Below are positions 51,617-53,166 of a stretch of DNA of 53,166 nucleotides, one piece after another. Source of the DNA: Sphingobacterium sp. GTDB lineage: Bacteria; Bacteroidota; Bacteroidia; Sphingobacteriales; Sphingobacteriaceae. A model generated the notes under the pieces. It did not search any database, was not told where the DNA came from, and worked only from the letters and a program-made list of their open reading frames with translations. Location: NCBI GenBank assembly GCA_031277685.1, contig JAITLV010000111.1:1-53166 (forward strand). Reading direction: 5' to 3'. Position 1 is the first letter of the stretch. Each line of letters begins with the position of its first letter. A program made the translations under genes and the position numbers.

Positions 51617-53059
51617 ATGAAAGTAAACCAACTTTTATTCCTAGCGACTGCGGCAGCTGCCGTGACAAGCTCTTGCCAAAAGGCACCTGTTTCGGAACAA
51701 GAAATCACCAAAGCGGTGACCTTTTCTTCAACAATCTCTAATCAAGTAACAACAAAAGCTGCTGGCGCAAATTGGGAAAGCAACGATGCAATCGGTGTCT
51801 TCATGAAGACCGGGAGTGGTCTAAGCACTGCATTGGCTAGCAACAAGCAGTATGCTACAACAAAAGGAGATGGAAATTTTAGCGCAGTCAGTACGACTGA
51901 AGAAATCATGTATCCTGCGGATGGTTCCAATGTAGATTTTATTGCTTACTATCCTTACCAAACAACAATCACAAACAACATTTATCCAGTTAACGTAGCT
52001 GATCAAACCCAACAAAATAAAATTGATCTATTATATGCGAATAATGTAACTGGAGCCAACAAGAATAAGCCAAATGCCCAGCTGCAATTTAGCCACAAAC
52101 TCAGCAAAGTTGAATTGACTATTGCCGCTGGAACAGGTGTAAGCTCTTTAACTGGACTTACAGTGACTTACAACGGATTTAATACGACAGCAAACTTCGA
52201 TCTAGCAACAGGTACACTAGCGTCAGGAGCCAATCCAGCGGCGATCAAAGCAAAGACGACAGCCGGAACAACTACAACCGCAGCAGAAGCGATCTTATTG
52301 CCTACTGCGAGCGTAGCTGGTGCAAAAGTTGAATTTAAGATTGGCAATGAAACCTATACATGGACTTTGCCATCATCAACAACTTATGAATCCGGTAAAA
52401 AATACAGCTATAATATTACCTTACAAACAAGCCCGGTTGGAAATACCGCAATTGTAGCGACAGGTAACATTACAGACTGGACAGATGTTCCTTCTGGTTC
52501 ATACGTAATCGGTAAAGACGAAGATAATGGCGGTACAACCGACCCTGTAGAACAAACCTTATATGAAGAGAATTTTGGAAGTACAACTGTTACTTCTAAT
52601 ACTAAAATCGCTTCATTCACAGGTTGGTCTAATACTTCCGTCGTTTACACAGATCAATATGCAGCTTCCGACATCCGCGTATTGAAATCTGGGGACAATC
52701 TCACAAATCACGTATGGCTACCTGCTAATAAGGAAGCTGAATTGGCTATCAGCAACATCAATACAGAAAAAGCTGCTAAATTGAACCTTACATTTGACAT
52801 CGCAGCCAATGTATTCAATGCAGGTACGAAATTCGATGTGAAAGACTTGTCAATAGATCTAAATGGCCAAAAATTTAGCTCCATTTCCAAAGTATTGTCG
52901 AAAGACAATAATGATGCAAATATTTTTTACACGGTAGAAGTTGATCTTTCGGCAGCAACATCAGTTCCTGCTAGCTCCAAATTAACATTCTCAACGACAG
53001 CAACAAATAATACTGTTGGTATCCGTATTGACAATATTTCTCTTAAAGGCCAAAAATAA
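51617..53059 (+). CDS. Fimbrillin-family lipoprotein with a beta-sandwich-like C-terminus
   Basis: 480 aa, 37 bases after the nuclease fusion gene. Lipobox AVTSSC near residue 20. The N-terminal 280 residues are paralogous to the previous protein: VTTKAAGANWESNDAIGVFM, VDFIAYYPY, VADQTQQ, YANN, LSKVELTI and FDLATGTL align in order. The C-terminal part (about 320-480: EENFGSTTVTSNTKIASFTGW ... NLTFDIAANVFNAGTKFDVKDLSIDLNGQKF) replaces the nuclease and looks like a beta-sandwich of the carbohydrate-binding or DUF5689/choice-of-anchor type. Family members build fimbriae or surface layers. It ends at a strong hairpin. Confidence 0.85.
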   Translation: MKVNQLLFLATAAAAVTSSCQKAPVSEQEITKAVTFSSTISNQVTTKAAGANWESNDAIGVFMKTGSGLSTALASNKQYATTKGDGNFSAVSTTEEIMYPADGSNVDFIAYYPYQTTITNNIYPVNVADQTQQNKIDLLYANNVTGANKNKPNAQLQFSHKLSKVELTIAAGTGVSSLTGLTVTYNGFNTTANFDLATGTLASGANPAAIKAKTTAGTTTTAAEAILLPTASVAGAKVEFKIGNETYTWTLPSSTTYESGKKYSYNITLQTSPVGNTAIVATGNITDWTDVPSGSYVIGKDEDNGGTTDPVEQTLYEENFGSTTVTSNTKIASFTGWSNTSVVYTDQYAASDIRVLKSGDNLTNHVWLPANKEAELAISNINTEKAAKLNLTFDIAANVFNAGTKFDVKDLSIDLNGQKFSSISKVLSKDNNDANIFYTVEVDLSAATSVPASSKLTFSTTATNNTVGIRIDNISLKGQK

Positions 53060-53079
53060 AATACAATAAAAACATCTTC

Positions 53080-53110
53080 AAATGCAACACATGTAAAATG
53101 TGTTGCATTT
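53080..53110 (+). terminator. Terminator of the fimbrillin operon
   Basis: Perfect 13-bp inverted repeat AAATGCAACACAT (53080-53092) / ATGTGTTGCATTT (53098-53110), loop GTAAA, 20 bases after the stop codon. The stem ends in a short T-run (TTTGTCATC). Confidence 0.8.
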
Positions 53111-53166
53111 GTCATCTAAATACATTTCACTATTTAACCTCAAGCTATGTATAAAAAATACATACT

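Noticed and set aside
1..53166. CRISPR arrays, tRNA/rRNA genes, insertion sequences, prophage
   Set aside because: No regularly spaced repeats, cloverleaf-like stretches, transposase or phage genes were seen on reading the window; all long ORFs are assigned to other families.

Overview
The window reads as a chromosomal segment of a Bacteroidota bacterium, most likely a Sphingobacteriaceae member close to Sphingobacterium. That genus call is inference from gene content: four SusC-type TonB-dependent receptors, three SusD lipoproteins, two ECF sigma/FecR pairs, GH92 mannosidases, DUF1735 and DUF4843 lipoproteins, fimbrillins, and -7 boxes of the TAnnTTTG type used by the primary sigma factor of this phylum. 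No tRNA, rRNA, insertion sequence, prophage or CRISPR array was seen. LEFT REGION (1-10478, minus strand): an alpha-mannan or N-glycan locus. A LacI regulator is followed by a tight operon of GH92, a basic-secretory-protein (BSP) type metallopeptidase, a second GH92, a sensor kinase and an OmpR-type regulator. A SusC gene comes next and runs off the left edge. A 16-bp palindrome (ACTAAnnCGnnTTAGT) sits at the same offset on the -7 box of both the GH92 operon and susC, with a weaker copy before lacI, so the sequence itself suggests one LacI regulon. SECOND REGION (10479-23314, plus strand): five 11-bp phased repeats, then an ECF sigma, a FecR anti-sigma, an STN-bearing SusC, SusD, a DUF4843 lipoprotein, a PKD-like lipoprotein, a two-domain aspartyl peptidase and a TlpA-like thioredoxin, closed by a clear terminator. 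This looks like a signal-transducing uptake system with a proteolytic and thiol-redox flavour. THIRD REGION (23407-35227, minus strand): a periplasmic 5-hydroxyisourate hydrolase, a secreted PIG-L deacetylase, a Tat-exported phospholipase C of the phosphocholine-specific type, and a TIG/NHL lipoprotein - SusC - SusD - DUF1735 operon. Two strong stem-loops lie between DUF1735 and the phospholipase. FOURTH REGION (35228-42768, minus strand): a miniature LacI protein that appears to lack one lobe of its effector domain, then an ECF - FecR - SusC(STN) - SusD operon without any enzyme. FIFTH REGION (42769-49819, minus strand): a DUF3843-like cytoplasmic protein, a CpsB/YwqE-type PHP phosphatase without its usual kinase partner, a two-gene envelope operon of unknown role (DUF4836-like protein plus small lipoprotein), and a clostripain-like C11 peptidase lipoprotein. 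RIGHT EDGE (49934-53110, plus strand): divergent from the peptidase, an operon of two paralogous fimbrillin-type lipoproteins. The first is fused to a complete DRGH-type DNA/RNA non-specific endonuclease, and the second carries a beta-sandwich-like C-terminus instead. The fimbrillin-nuclease fusion, the one-lobed LacI protein and the LacI operator set are the most unusual items here.
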